DNA from: Klebsiella michiganensis
GTDB taxonomy: Bacteria > Pseudomonadota > Gammaproteobacteria > Enterobacterales > Enterobacteriaceae
Reading direction: 5' to 3'
Assembly (NCBI GenBank): GCA_000963575.1
Contig: CP011077.1
Coordinates: 2,418,001-2,482,000 of the forward strand
Length of the DNA stretch: 64,000 nt
The notes beneath the pieces are model-generated. The model ran no database searches and was not told the origin of the DNA. It saw only the letters and a program-made list of their open reading frames with translations. Shown here piece after piece: positions 1 through 7,521 of the stretch; within the stretch, counting starts at the first letter, position 1; each line of letters opens with the position of its first letter. A program made the position numbers and the translations under genes.

Positions 1-343
1 CGCCGTAATCGCCGTAGGTGAAGGTGGGATAAACGTTGGCCACAATCCAGATAAGCAAGCGGAAAAACTGCTGCCGCTCCGACGAGCCGACAGGCGGGGC
101 GTACTGCGGGTGGCGATCCAGGATCCAGAGCGCAATGGCCGCGCTTTCGGTCAGCACTTCCCCATTCTCCAGTACCAAAGTAGGCACCTGCGCCAGCGGG
201 TTAATCACCAACAGCCGATCCCGCATCGGGCCGGGCGTATCAAACCCGTCCACGTCGATGAATTTGTAAGGTTCCTCAACCAGCGTTAGCATCAATTCAG
301 TAATGGCTGACCCAAAACTCGACACGCCATACAGTTTGTACAT
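1..343 (-). CDS. Glutathione S-transferase family protein (partial)
   Basis: The frame starts at an ATG at 343 and runs out of the window at base 1, so only the first 114 or so residues are seen. It opens MYKLYGVSSFGS, a thioredoxin-like N-terminal GST strand. Further on it has NPLAQVPTLV and then LTESAAIALWI, which are the cis-proline (VPTL) and glutathione-binding (ES) motifs of the GST N-terminal domain. Family members conjugate or reduce electrophiles using glutathione in the cytoplasm, but substrates cannot be predicted here. It is divergent from lacI, 71 bp away. The C-terminal helical domain lies outside the window. Confidence 0.85.
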   Translation of the reverse strand, partial: MYKLYGVSSFGSAITELMLTLVEEPYKFIDVDGFDTPGPMRDRLLVINPLAQVPTLVLENGEVLTESAAIALWILDRHPQYAPPVGSSERQQFFRLLIWIVANVYPTFTYGDYG

Positions 344-414
344 AAGTTTCTCCCGGCTTTCGCGTTATGTGTAGAATAGCCGCCCTACCAGCGTCTGCGA
401 GAAGGAAGCCTGCA

Positions 415-1494
415 ATGAAAGCGAAATCTGTGACACTGTACGATGTTGCCGAGTCGGCAGGCGTGTCGTATCAGACCGTTTCTCGGGTGATCAATCAGGC
501 TTCGCACGTTTCAGCGAAAACGCGGCAAAAGGTCGAGGCCGCGATGAAGGCGCTGAACTATGTGCCTAACCGCGTAGCCCAGCAGTTGGCGGGTAAACTC
601 AGCCAGACGCTGGGGCTGGCCACAACCACCCTTTCCCTGCATGCCCCTTCGCAGATAGCGGCGGCGATAAAATCCAAAGCGGGTGAGATGCAGTTCAACG
701 TGATGATTTCGATGGTTGAACAGCCCGGCGTAGCGGCGGCGATCGCCGCCGTAAATAGCCTGCTTGCCCAGCGCGTTGACGGGCTGATTGTGAACATCCC
801 GCTGGAAACCGCGGAGGTGGAAGCCGTGCAGGTAGTCTGCGGCGATGTTCCCGTTTTGTTCCTTGATGTTTCTCCGGAAGTTTTGGCTAACCATATCGTT
901 ACCGACGCCGCGTCAGGCGCGGCCCTTGCGGTGGAGCATCTCGTCACTTTGGGGCATCGCCAGATTGCCTTGCTCGCCGGCCCGGAAAACTCTGTCTCAG
1001 CCCGACTGCGGCTTGAAGGCTGGCAGCATTCGCTGGCGCAGCATCAGCTTGCGCCTGTGGCTTTTATGCGCGGGGACTGGAATTCTCTTTCGGGCTACCA
1101 CCAGACTAGCCTGCTTTTGCGCGACGGACAGAAGCCCACGGCGCTCCTTGTGGCTAACGATCAGATGGCGCTGGGTGCGCTCCGCGCTATCCAGGAGGCC
1201 GGATTAACGGTGCCGCAGGATATTTCCGTTATTGGCTTTGATGACACTGAAGACAGCGCCTGTTTTTTGCCCCCGCTGACGACCATCCGGCAGGATTTCA
1301 GGCTGCTCGGGGAAGCCAGCGTGAACGGCATCATGACGCTTATCCACCAGGGGGGCGCCCTGGCGGCGCTGCACCCGATTAGCCTCGTGGAACGCAAAAC
1401 GACCGCCGCGCCGGGTAGCCCGGTGCAGCCTACGGCGGCGCAGTTGGCCGACGAGCTTTCTCGCCTCGCACACCAGATTTCGCGTCTGAAATAA
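415..1494 (+). CDS. lacI: Lactose operon repressor LacI
   Basis: This 359-residue protein is close in length and sequence to E. coli LacI (360). The helix-turn-helix occupies about residues 8-27 and keeps the recognition helix YQTVSR unchanged, so an E. coli-like operator is expected. The hinge VPNRVAQQLAGK follows, then a periplasmic-binding-protein fold with SLVxRKTT near its end. The C-terminus LADELSRLAHQISRL keeps the leucine heptads that make LacI a tetramer. An upstream in-frame start at 367 exists, but the ATG at 415 has a GAAGGA ribosome site and aligns with the family start. It lies 109 bp before lacZ in the same direction and should repress it until allolactose binds. Confidence 0.96.
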   Translation: MKAKSVTLYDVAESAGVSYQTVSRVINQASHVSAKTRQKVEAAMKALNYVPNRVAQQLAGKLSQTLGLATTTLSLHAPSQIAAAIKSKAGEMQFNVMISMVEQPGVAAAIAAVNSLLAQRVDGLIVNIPLETAEVEAVQVVCGDVPVLFLDVSPEVLANHIVTDAASGAALAVEHLVTLGHRQIALLAGPENSVSARLRLEGWQHSLAQHQLAPVAFMRGDWNSLSGYHQTSLLLRDGQKPTALLVANDQMALGALRAIQEAGLTVPQDISVIGFDDTEDSACFLPPLTTIRQDFRLLGEASVNGIMTLIHQGGALAALHPISLVERKTTAAPGSPVQPTAAQLADELSRLAHQISRLK

Positions 1495-1507
1495 AACCAG
1501 GATTCTT

Positions 1508-1523
1508 TGTGAGGCCCATCACC
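1508..1523. promoter_or_regulatory. CRP site of the lacZ promoter
   Basis: TGTGA-N6-TCACC, one mismatch from the CRP consensus TGTGA-N6-TCACA. Its centre (1515.5) is 25.5 bp before the first base of the -35 element, the same spacing as in the E. coli lac promoter, where CRP sits at -61.5. Confidence 0.75.
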
Positions 1524-1540
1524 GAATACGGCGTGATGGC

Positions 1541-1568
1541 TTTACTCCTGCATATCCGTTGCTAAATT
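1541..1568 (+). promoter_or_regulatory. lacZ promoter -35/-10
   Basis: The -35 element TTTACT (1541-1546) resembles lac TTTACA. With a 16-bp spacer, TAAATT (1563-1568) matches four of six -10 bases; an 18-bp spacer would give AATTGT instead. Either -10 overlaps the lac operator. The transcription start is inferred near 1575-1577. Confidence 0.55.
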
Positions 1569-1585
1569 GTGAGCGAATAACATTT
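1565..1585. promoter_or_regulatory. lac operator O1
   Basis: The left half AATTGTGAGCG is identical to E. coli O1. The right half AATAACATTT differs from GATAACAATT at a few positions. It lies 19 bp before the lacZ ATG. Relative to E. coli it is shifted about 13 bp upstream with respect to the CRP site and overlaps the predicted -10. Confidence 0.85.
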
Positions 1586-1603
1586 TCTGACAGGCGCCTC
1601 TCC

Positions 1604-4600
1604 ATGACCTACACTTCACCTTCGCTTCAGGCCACGCTAGCCCGCCGGGACTGGGAGTCTCCCGGCGTGACCCAGCTTAACGCGCTGGCGGCTCATCCGC
1701 CATTTGCTAGCTGGCGTTCGCCAGATGATGCCAGAGATGATAAACGCTCACCGGCGCTGCAGTCCCTTAACGGGGAATGGGCATTTAGCTATTTCCCGCG
1801 TCCCGAAGCGGTTCCGGAGCGCTGGCTCAGCGAGGATCTTCCAGGCGCAGACGCCATTCCCGTGCCGTCTAACTGGCAAATGCTGGGTTATGATGCGCCC
1901 ATTTATACCAATATTACCTATCCGATCCCGGTGAATCCCCCTTATGTGCCGCAGGAAAACCCTACTGGATGTTACTCGCTCACATTTGAGGTTGAAGATG
2001 GCTGGCTCTCGAGCGGGCAAACGCGGGTTATTTTTGACGGCGTAAAATCCGCCTTTCATCTGTGGTGTAACGGCGTCTGGATAGGCTATGCCCAGGACAG
2101 CCGCCTGCCCTCTGAATTTGACCTCAGCGCCGCGCTAAAAAAGGGCAGCAACCGTCTCGCGGTGATGGTTTTGCGCTGGAGCGACGGCACTTATCTCGAA
2201 GATCAGGATATGTGGCGCATGAGCGGTATTTTCCGGGATGTATCTCTGTTGCATAAACCGGAAACACGCCTCGCCGACATACAGTTGCAGACCGATCTTA
2301 ACGCAGATTTTTCGCGCGGAGAGCTCCGGGCTTTAGTTAAAATTGAGGGGCAAAACATCAGCACCAGCGAAGTGCTGGTGCAGCTCTGGCGCGGAGAGAC
2401 TCTGCTGGCGGCAAAGCAGCAGAGTATTGGCAGCCCGATTATTGATGAACGCGGCGCTTATCACGACCGCACCACCCTGCACCTGCCGGTTGAACAACCG
2501 CTGCTGTGGAGCGCCGAAGAACCAAACCTGTATCGGGCCGTGGTTGTCCTGATGCAAGATGACGATGTTCTCGAGGCTGAAGGCTATGACGTTGGCTTCC
2601 GCAAGGTGGAAATCACCGGGGGGCTGCTGAAGCTCAACGGCAAACCGCTGCTGCTGCGGGGCACCAACCGGCATGAGCATCACCCGGTAAACGGCCAGGT
2701 GATGGATGAAGACACGATGCGGCTCGATATCCTGCTGATGAAGCAGAACAACTTCAACGCCGTACGCTGCTCTCATTATCCCAACCATCCGCTGTGGTAC
2801 AGGCTGTGTGATTTTTACGGCCTGTACGTTGTCGATGAGGCCAACATAGAAACCCACGGCATGGTGCCGATGAACCGCCTGAGCGACGATCCCGGCTGGC
2901 TGCCCGCGATGGCCGAACGCGTGACGCGTATGGTACAGCGCGATCGCAACCACCCGGCCATTATCATCTGGTCGCTCGGCAACGAGTCCGGGCACGGCTG
3001 CAATCACGATGCGCTCTACCGCTGGATAAAATCTAACGATCCTACGCGCCCCGTACAGTACGAAGGCGGCGGCGCAGACACGGCGGCCACCGACATTATT
3101 TGCCCGATGTATGCCCGGGTCGATCGGGATCAGCCCTTCCCGCAGGTGCCAAAGTGGTCTATTAAGAAATGGCCGGGACTGCCCGAAGAAAGCCGCCCGC
3201 TCATTTTGTGCGAATACGCCCACGCGATGGGCAACAGTCTGGGCGGCTTCAGTAAATACTGGGAGGCATTTCGCCAGCACCCAAGGCTACAGGGAGGTTT
3301 TGTCTGGGACTGGGTCGATCAGTCCCTGGTCAGGCATGATGCAAACGGCCTGGCCTGGGCCGCGTATGGCGGTGATTTTGGCGACACGCCGAACGATCGT
3401 CAGTTTTGCATGAACGGCCTGGTTTTCGCCGACCGCACGCCGCATCCTGCTCTGCAAGAGGCTAAACAGGCGCAGCAGTTCTTCCAGTTCCGCCTGTTGC
3501 CCGGAAACCAACTGGAAGCCACCAGTGAATACCTCTTCCGCTCCAGCGATAACGAGCGGCTGATCTGGACGCTCCAAAGGGAGGGTGAAGTGCTGGCCCG
3601 CGGCGAACAGACTTTACTTCTGGCGCCGCAGGAAACCCGAGTGCTTCAGCTTTCGCTGCCGGAGATAACCCAGCCCGGTGCCATCTGGCTCAATGTCGAA
3701 GTACGGCAAGCAGAGGCCACCTCATGGAGTGAGGCCGGGCATTGTTGTGCTCAGGCGCAGTGGCAATTGCCATCCGCGTTAGCCCGGCCGAATATCCTCC
3801 CCGCCGGCTCCGCCCCATTGCTGCAAACGGATGACAGGCATGTTGATGTATTCCACGGCGATCAGCACTGGCGTTTTGAGCGCCGCAGCGGTCTGCTCGG
3901 CCAGTGGTTTAGCCATCAACGCCCTGCGCTGCTCACGCCGCTGCAGGATAATTTTTCCCGGGCCCCGCTCGATAATGACATCGGGATTAGCGAAGCCGCG
4001 CATATCGACCCTAATGCCTGGGTGGAGCGCTGGCGGGCCGCAGGCATGTACGACCTGAAGCCTGAACTACTGAGTTTTAATGTGGACGCCTTGAGCAACG
4101 CGGTGCTGGTTCGCACCGCCCACAGCTGGCAGGGCAACGGTAACACGCTGTTTATCAGCCGCAAAAATTACCTTATCGACAGCGAGGGTGAACTGCACAT
4201 TACGGTGGATGTAGAGGTTGCGTTCGGCACGCCGGCGCCCGCGCGTATTGGTCTCTGTTGCCAGCTTGCGGATCTCGCCCCGGAAGTAACCTGGTTTGGG
4301 CGCGGCCCGCACGAGAACTACCCCGACCGTAAAAGCTCGGCGCTGTTTAACCGATGGACGCTGCCGCTGGCGGATATGTACACGCCTTACGTTTTTCCGA
4401 GTGAAAATGGCCTGCGCTGCGACACCTCATCGCTGGAGTACGGCAGCCATTGTTTGCGCGGTGCGTTTCACTTCAATATCAGTCGCTACAGCCAGAAACA
4501 GCTGCGGGAAGCCACGCATCGGCATTTATTGCAAGAAGAGGCAGGAAGCTGGCTGAATATCGACGGTTATCATATGGGCGTGGGCGGGGACGATTCGTGG

Positions 4601-4675
4601 AGTCCGAGCGTTTCGCCGGAGTTCTTGCTCTCCGGGTCGCATTATCACTACGCCATCAGCTGGAAGAAACGATAA
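1604..4675 (+). CDS. lacZ: Beta-galactosidase LacZ
   Basis: This 1023-residue GH2 enzyme hydrolyses lactose to glucose and galactose and makes the inducer allolactose. From the ATG at 1604 the acid/base Glu in WSLGNESGHG is residue 461 and the nucleophile Glu in LCEYAHAMGNS is residue 537, exactly the E. coli numbering, which supports this start over the upstream in-frame codon at 1559 that lies inside the operator region. The sugar-binding, jelly-roll, TIM-barrel and C-terminal beta-sandwich domains all appear present, with no frameshift. A hairpin follows the stop, and the next gene is on the other strand, so lacY and lacA are absent here. Confidence 0.97.
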   Translation: MTYTSPSLQATLARRDWESPGVTQLNALAAHPPFASWRSPDDARDDKRSPALQSLNGEWAFSYFPRPEAVPERWLSEDLPGADAIPVPSNWQMLGYDAPIYTNITYPIPVNPPYVPQENPTGCYSLTFEVEDGWLSSGQTRVIFDGVKSAFHLWCNGVWIGYAQDSRLPSEFDLSAALKKGSNRLAVMVLRWSDGTYLEDQDMWRMSGIFRDVSLLHKPETRLADIQLQTDLNADFSRGELRALVKIEGQNISTSEVLVQLWRGETLLAAKQQSIGSPIIDERGAYHDRTTLHLPVEQPLLWSAEEPNLYRAVVVLMQDDDVLEAEGYDVGFRKVEITGGLLKLNGKPLLLRGTNRHEHHPVNGQVMDEDTMRLDILLMKQNNFNAVRCSHYPNHPLWYRLCDFYGLYVVDEANIETHGMVPMNRLSDDPGWLPAMAERVTRMVQRDRNHPAIIIWSLGNESGHGCNHDALYRWIKSNDPTRPVQYEGGGADTAATDIICPMYARVDRDQPFPQVPKWSIKKWPGLPEESRPLILCEYAHAMGNSLGGFSKYWEAFRQHPRLQGGFVWDWVDQSLVRHDANGLAWAAYGGDFGDTPNDRQFCMNGLVFADRTPHPALQEAKQAQQFFQFRLLPGNQLEATSEYLFRSSDNERLIWTLQREGEVLARGEQTLLLAPQETRVLQLSLPEITQPGAIWLNVEVRQAEATSWSEAGHCCAQAQWQLPSALARPNILPAGSAPLLQTDDRHVDVFHGDQHWRFERRSGLLGQWFSHQRPALLTPLQDNFSRAPLDNDIGISEAAHIDPNAWVERWRAAGMYDLKPELLSFNVDALSNAVLVRTAHSWQGNGNTLFISRKNYLIDSEGELHITVDVEVAFGTPAPARIGLCCQLADLAPEVTWFGRGPHENYPDRKSSALFNRWTLPLADMYTPYVFPSENGLRCDTSSLEYGSHCLRGAFHFNISRYSQKQLREATHRHLLQEEAGSWLNIDGYHMGVGGDDSWSPSVSPEFLLSGSHYHYAISWKKR

Positions 4676-4720
4676 TTGAACAAGCCGCGATTAAACCAGT
4701 GAAAGTTTATTTATAACCGC

Positions 4721-4758
4721 CTTCCCGAATACCTCGTTTCAGAATGGTATTCGGGAAG
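4721..4758. terminator. Terminator between lacZ and the YjbR-like gene
   Basis: A perfect 13-bp inverted repeat, CTTCCCGAATACC with its complement and a 12-base loop. It lies between two convergent genes, with AT-rich flanks on both sides, so it may act in both directions. Confidence 0.75.
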
Positions 4759-4765
4759 ATTTAAA

Positions 4766-5116
4766 TTAACGCGTTAGGCCAAAACTTTCATCGATAAGCC
4801 CTAAAATGAGTTCATCGGGTACCTGGGCAATAAGCACGGTGACCCAATGCTCTTTATTCATGTGATACGCCGGTAAAATACCGGGCTGCATTCGCAGCGA
4901 GCCGACGGCACCGGGCATCACCTTCACGTTGAGAATATCGACCACCTCATCGCTTTCCAGCCCCAGCTTTGCGGCAGAAATGCTCAGTACCACGCCAAAC
5001 CACTTGCGCTTATAACGATGGCGCAGCACGGCATAGTCCTTAAACTTATCCCACGGATAGTCGGGCTCGACCTGATATCTGTCAAACACCGCGGTGAACA
5101 GCGCTTCTCGTTGCAT
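4766..5116 (-). CDS. MmcQ/YjbR family protein
   Basis: A 116-residue protein of the MmcQ/YjbR family, close in size to E. coli YjbR. Visible family features are the N-terminal helix MQREALFTAVFDRY, the hydrophobic strand WFGVVLSIS and the ending HWVTVLIAQVPDELILGLIDESF. The fold resembles double-wing DNA-binding domains, but no target is known. The ATG at 5116 has an AAGGA ribosome site; a longer frame from 5182 lacks one. It converges with lacZ. Confidence 0.8.
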   Translation of the reverse strand: MQREALFTAVFDRYQVEPDYPWDKFKDYAVLRHRYKRKWFGVVLSISAAKLGLESDEVVDILNVKVMPGAVGSLRMQPGILPAYHMNKEHWVTVLIAQVPDELILGLIDESFGLTR

Positions 5117-5200
5117 CGTTTTTCCTTTACTGCGTAGCCCGGAAACCTTATCCGGGCTTGCGGCTAGTATAACCACAATCATTCGCAGCCGGTGCCTGGG

Positions 5201-6103
5201 TTAACTTTTTACGGTGAGCATTTTCTTGTCCGGGCTTATCACCAGCCAGACGGAGAAACACACAATGACTGCCCCGATGATAAACGCTTCGCTAATGGTT
5301 TCGTGCAAAATGAGGTAGCCCCACAACACACCAAACGGTGGAATGAGAAAAGTCACCGTGAGGCTGCGTAATGGCCCGATATCGGCAATTAAGCGGAAGT
5401 AGAAAATATAGGCCACGGCGGTACACAGGATCCCCAGACCCAGCACGCTGAGCCAGACATTGCCCTGCAGCCAGTTGATTGACGGGCCGGTCGCCACGCT
5501 CCAGGCAAAGAACGGTAACAGGAAAAGCGTGGCCCCTATTTGGCTGCCGAAGGCGACGATTTTAGGGTCAAGACCGCCTTTATTGGAGATCCAGCGGCGG
5601 GTTAAAAAGCCTGCCACACCGTAGCAACTCGTGGCGACCAGGCAGGCAATAATTCCGGCGATCTTCTCCTCGCTGGAGTGTGCATCACCGACCGAAGTAA
5701 TCACCATTATCCCTGCCAGGCCCAGCACTACGCCCAGCCATTTTCGCGCCGTTAATTTCTCACTAAAGAAGGAGAATCCGATAATGGCGCCCATTAGCGG
5801 CGTGGTCGCGTTTAAAATGGCGGAGTATCCGGCAGGTAACCATTTTGCGGCGAGACAATACATAAAAAAGGGCAGCCCGGAGTTAATTGCGCCCAGAATA
5901 AGCGCCGAACGGAATTTTCCCTCAAAGTGAAAAGATGATCTCAGGGTGAAAAGAATCACCGCCAGCCCTATAAAGCCAAAAAACACCCTTAAAAAGGCCG
6001 TATTTACCGCCCCGAACTCTGGCGCCGCTATTTTCATAAAAAGGAAGCTGGCTCCCCACACCGCGGCAAGAAATAACAGCCGGATATAATCTGACACACG
6101 CAT
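5201..6103 (-). CDS. EamA/DMT-family exporter
   Basis: A 300-residue inner membrane protein with about ten hydrophobic segments arranged as two EamA repeats (roughly residues 7-140 and 155-290). The first segment, LLFLAAVWGASFLFMKIAAPEF, is typical of drug/metabolite transporters, whose known members export amino acids, nucleotides or toxic metabolites. The substrate here is unknown. The ATG at 6103 is preceded by GAAGGG at a good distance, better than the frame start at 6121. Confidence 0.85.
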   Translation of the reverse strand: MRVSDYIRLLFLAAVWGASFLFMKIAAPEFGAVNTAFLRVFFGFIGLAVILFTLRSSFHFEGKFRSALILGAINSGLPFFMYCLAAKWLPAGYSAILNATTPLMGAIIGFSFFSEKLTARKWLGVVLGLAGIMVITSVGDAHSSEEKIAGIIACLVATSCYGVAGFLTRRWISNKGGLDPKIVAFGSQIGATLFLLPFFAWSVATGPSINWLQGNVWLSVLGLGILCTAVAYIFYFRLIADIGPLRSLTVTFLIPPFGVLWGYLILHETISEAFIIGAVIVCFSVWLVISPDKKMLTVKS

Positions 6104-6234
6104 GCCTTCACCCTTCCCCATAAAATAAACGCTTGTTTATCATTTTGCTCGCTGAAACCCGTTCAGCCAGCAAGACTTTAAACGAGCATCAGAGAAAGAA
6201 AAACCGTTTTCTGTTTGGGGAGAATTAGTTAGCA

Positions 6235-6261
6235 AGATTTAAGGGAATTTGGACGATCCCC
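6235..6261. repeat. Direct repeat, copy A
   Basis: Twenty-seven bases containing AAGGGAATTTGGACGATCCC are identical to 7495-7521. Similarity extends upstream (6221-6234 against 7481-7494), giving 37 of 41 identical positions. The two copies are exactly 1260 bp apart and bracket the CDI remnant. Copy B forms the 3' end of the outer membrane factor gene. Confidence 0.85.
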
Positions 6262-6445
6262 TCAATGACGACGGCACCGGGTCAGGCACTGCCTCAGGTT
6301 TATCTTTGAACGCCAATATGTGGCCCCACTCGATATCTGTCGGCAAGCCACTGAAGTAACCCGACGGCTTTAATCCCGGTGGTATCCAGAGGAAGTGTCT
6401 TTCATGCCAGCTGAAAAGTTGACTATTGATGGATATATGATCCAA
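6239..6445 (-). pseudogene. Unrecognised 68-residue frame ending in the repeat
   Basis: The frame ends RGSSKFP because its last codons lie in direct repeat copy A. The outer membrane factor at 7499-8869 ends GGSSKFP for the same reason. The rest has many Pro and Trp residues and no motif I recognise. I see no strong ribosome site. It is probably a gene fragment joined to the repeat rather than a functional gene. Confidence 0.35.
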
Positions 6446-6624
6446 CCCTATGTTTTTCTAAAAAAACTGCAGGTCAGTAAAAGATGAAATTTTATCGCGC
6501 CTTATCCTTGTGACCAGAGACCTGTTACCCATCACACGCCACAAAGTTGACTAAAAAAAGCACTGGACGTTCAAAATGGCAATAACTTACACTCTAAATT
6601 ATTTTATGATAATGAGACGCATTT

Positions 6625-6837
6625 GTGATTAAAAAGAAATTACTCATCTATGCAATCTGCCCGCTGATAGCGTGGGCTTCACACATATTAGCTGCACAAC
6701 CGATGACAAGCCCTGCCGATCAATCCCTCATTGAACAACAGCAAAAATCCCTGATAGATATAGTTGGTAATAAGCAATTAGATGACCTCAAAGGGAAAGG
6801 AAAGGTCAAAAAGAGAACAGAGATTAAATTTCGATAA
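6625..6837 (+). pseudogene. CdiB (two-partner secretion transporter) 5' remnant, fused in frame to an unrelated tail
   Basis: The GTG-initiated 70-residue frame begins with a signal peptide ending near ILAAQP. It is followed by SPADQSLIEQQQKSL, the hallmark start of CdiB/ShlB-type outer membrane transporters, which are about 550 residues long. After about residue 45 the similarity stops. The last 25 residues (NKQLDDLKGKGKVKKRTEIKFR) are basic and end 9 bp before the next start, where a CdiA toxin C-terminus would normally sit before its immunity gene. I infer that a deletion joined the cdiB start to the cdiA end. A weak Fur-like GATAATGA lies at 6608-6615. Confidence 0.7.
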
Positions 6838-6846
6838 GGAGAACAT

Positions 6847-7209
6847 ATGCTTTATAACGATGAAGAATATAAATTATTCAGTGAAGAGTTAGAGGGTTGT
6901 TCGATTGGAACTGTCTGGTCTGCCATGAGGGCTGATAACTTCAATATGGAAACAATGAACCACGATGAAAAATCGGCCTATTTCTTTGAATTATTAAAAC
7001 GACTTATGGAAGAGGGAAAAATAAAGTTTGGAAAACATGGTGAATTTCTCCAGGGTTCTATCGAAGATCAGATAGCCCTCTTCAAAACTGCATTTCCAAA
7101 GACCGAAAATGAATGGAAAGCAAAAATCGAAGATATCTGGTTTTACGAGGAAGAATGCCCAGGAGGTATAGTCTGGATACATGAAAATGGCCATGAGGAC
7201 TGGACATAA
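6847..7209 (+). CDS. CdiI-type immunity protein, DUF596 family
   Basis: A 120-residue acidic cytoplasmic protein, AT-rich relative to its surroundings. It opens MLYNDEEYKLFSEELEG and ends PGGIVWIHENGHEDW, both typical of DUF596 proteins, which occur as CDI immunity proteins or orphans. Such proteins bind and neutralise a matching CdiA toxin domain. AAGGAGAAC before the ATG is a strong ribosome site. The matching toxin is absent except possibly for the short tail just upstream, so this would be an orphan immunity gene. It ends in a strong terminator and looks intact. Confidence 0.75.
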   Translation: MLYNDEEYKLFSEELEGCSIGTVWSAMRADNFNMETMNHDEKSAYFFELLKRLMEEGKIKFGKHGEFLQGSIEDQIALFKTAFPKTENEWKAKIEDIWFYEEECPGGIVWIHENGHEDWT

Positions 7210-7220
7210 CTCACACCTTT

Positions 7221-7247
7221 AACGGCTCTTCGGAGCCGTTAATTTTT
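7221..7247 (+). terminator. Terminator of the immunity gene
   Basis: AACGGCTC, a UUCG tetraloop, GAGCCGTT, then AATTTTT. This is a textbook intrinsic terminator 11 bp after the stop codon. Confidence 0.9.
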
Positions 7248-7406
7248 GATTTTGTATTCCACATAAACATCTCGGTGTCGAACCGCGCAGTGGCCTCGGG
7301 AAGGCAGCGGCAGCAAAGCTAAGAGTCGTTTCGCCCGGACTGGCATCCACAGGACGTTTTCCTCCCACAGACGGCGGCGGGTAATGCCTTTCTTACCCCG
7401 CGTCAT
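7239..7406 (-). pseudogene. 55-codon unrecognised frame
   Basis: An ATG at 7406 opens a 55-residue, Arg-rich frame (MTRGKKGITRRRLWEENVLW...) ending at 7239 inside the opposite terminator. GC-rich codons contrast with the immunity gene next to it. I do not recognise it and see no good ribosome site. It may be a piece of another gene carried in with the CDI remnant. Confidence 0.25.
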
Positions 7407-7494
7407 ATGGATTTCAGCCCAGTCAGGAGCCTTCAGCCCGCCGGAACGACGGGTAAAGGCTCCATCAGGGGCGGGAGATAAAAATGAGTTAGTT

Positions 7495-7521
7495 AGATTT
7501 AAGGGAATTTGGACGATCCCC
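7495..7521. repeat. Direct repeat, copy B
   Basis: Identical to 6235-6261. It contains the last codons and stop of the outer membrane factor gene. A duplicated gene 3' end of this kind is what integration at that end, or recombination between two copies, would leave. Confidence 0.85.

Noticed and set aside
349..377. lacI promoter with -10 TAGAAT at 372
   Set aside because: No acceptable -35 element at the right spacing, so it was left out of the feature list.
2333..3280. 315-codon open frame antisense to lacZ
   Set aside because: It lies wholly within lacZ, whose catalytic residues and length are intact. The frame has no recognisable motif and arises from GC-rich codon bias.
7239..7406. SymE-like toxin beside the CDI remnant
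   Set aside because: The Arg-rich 55-residue frame shows no SymE motif, so only an unrecognised frame is reported.
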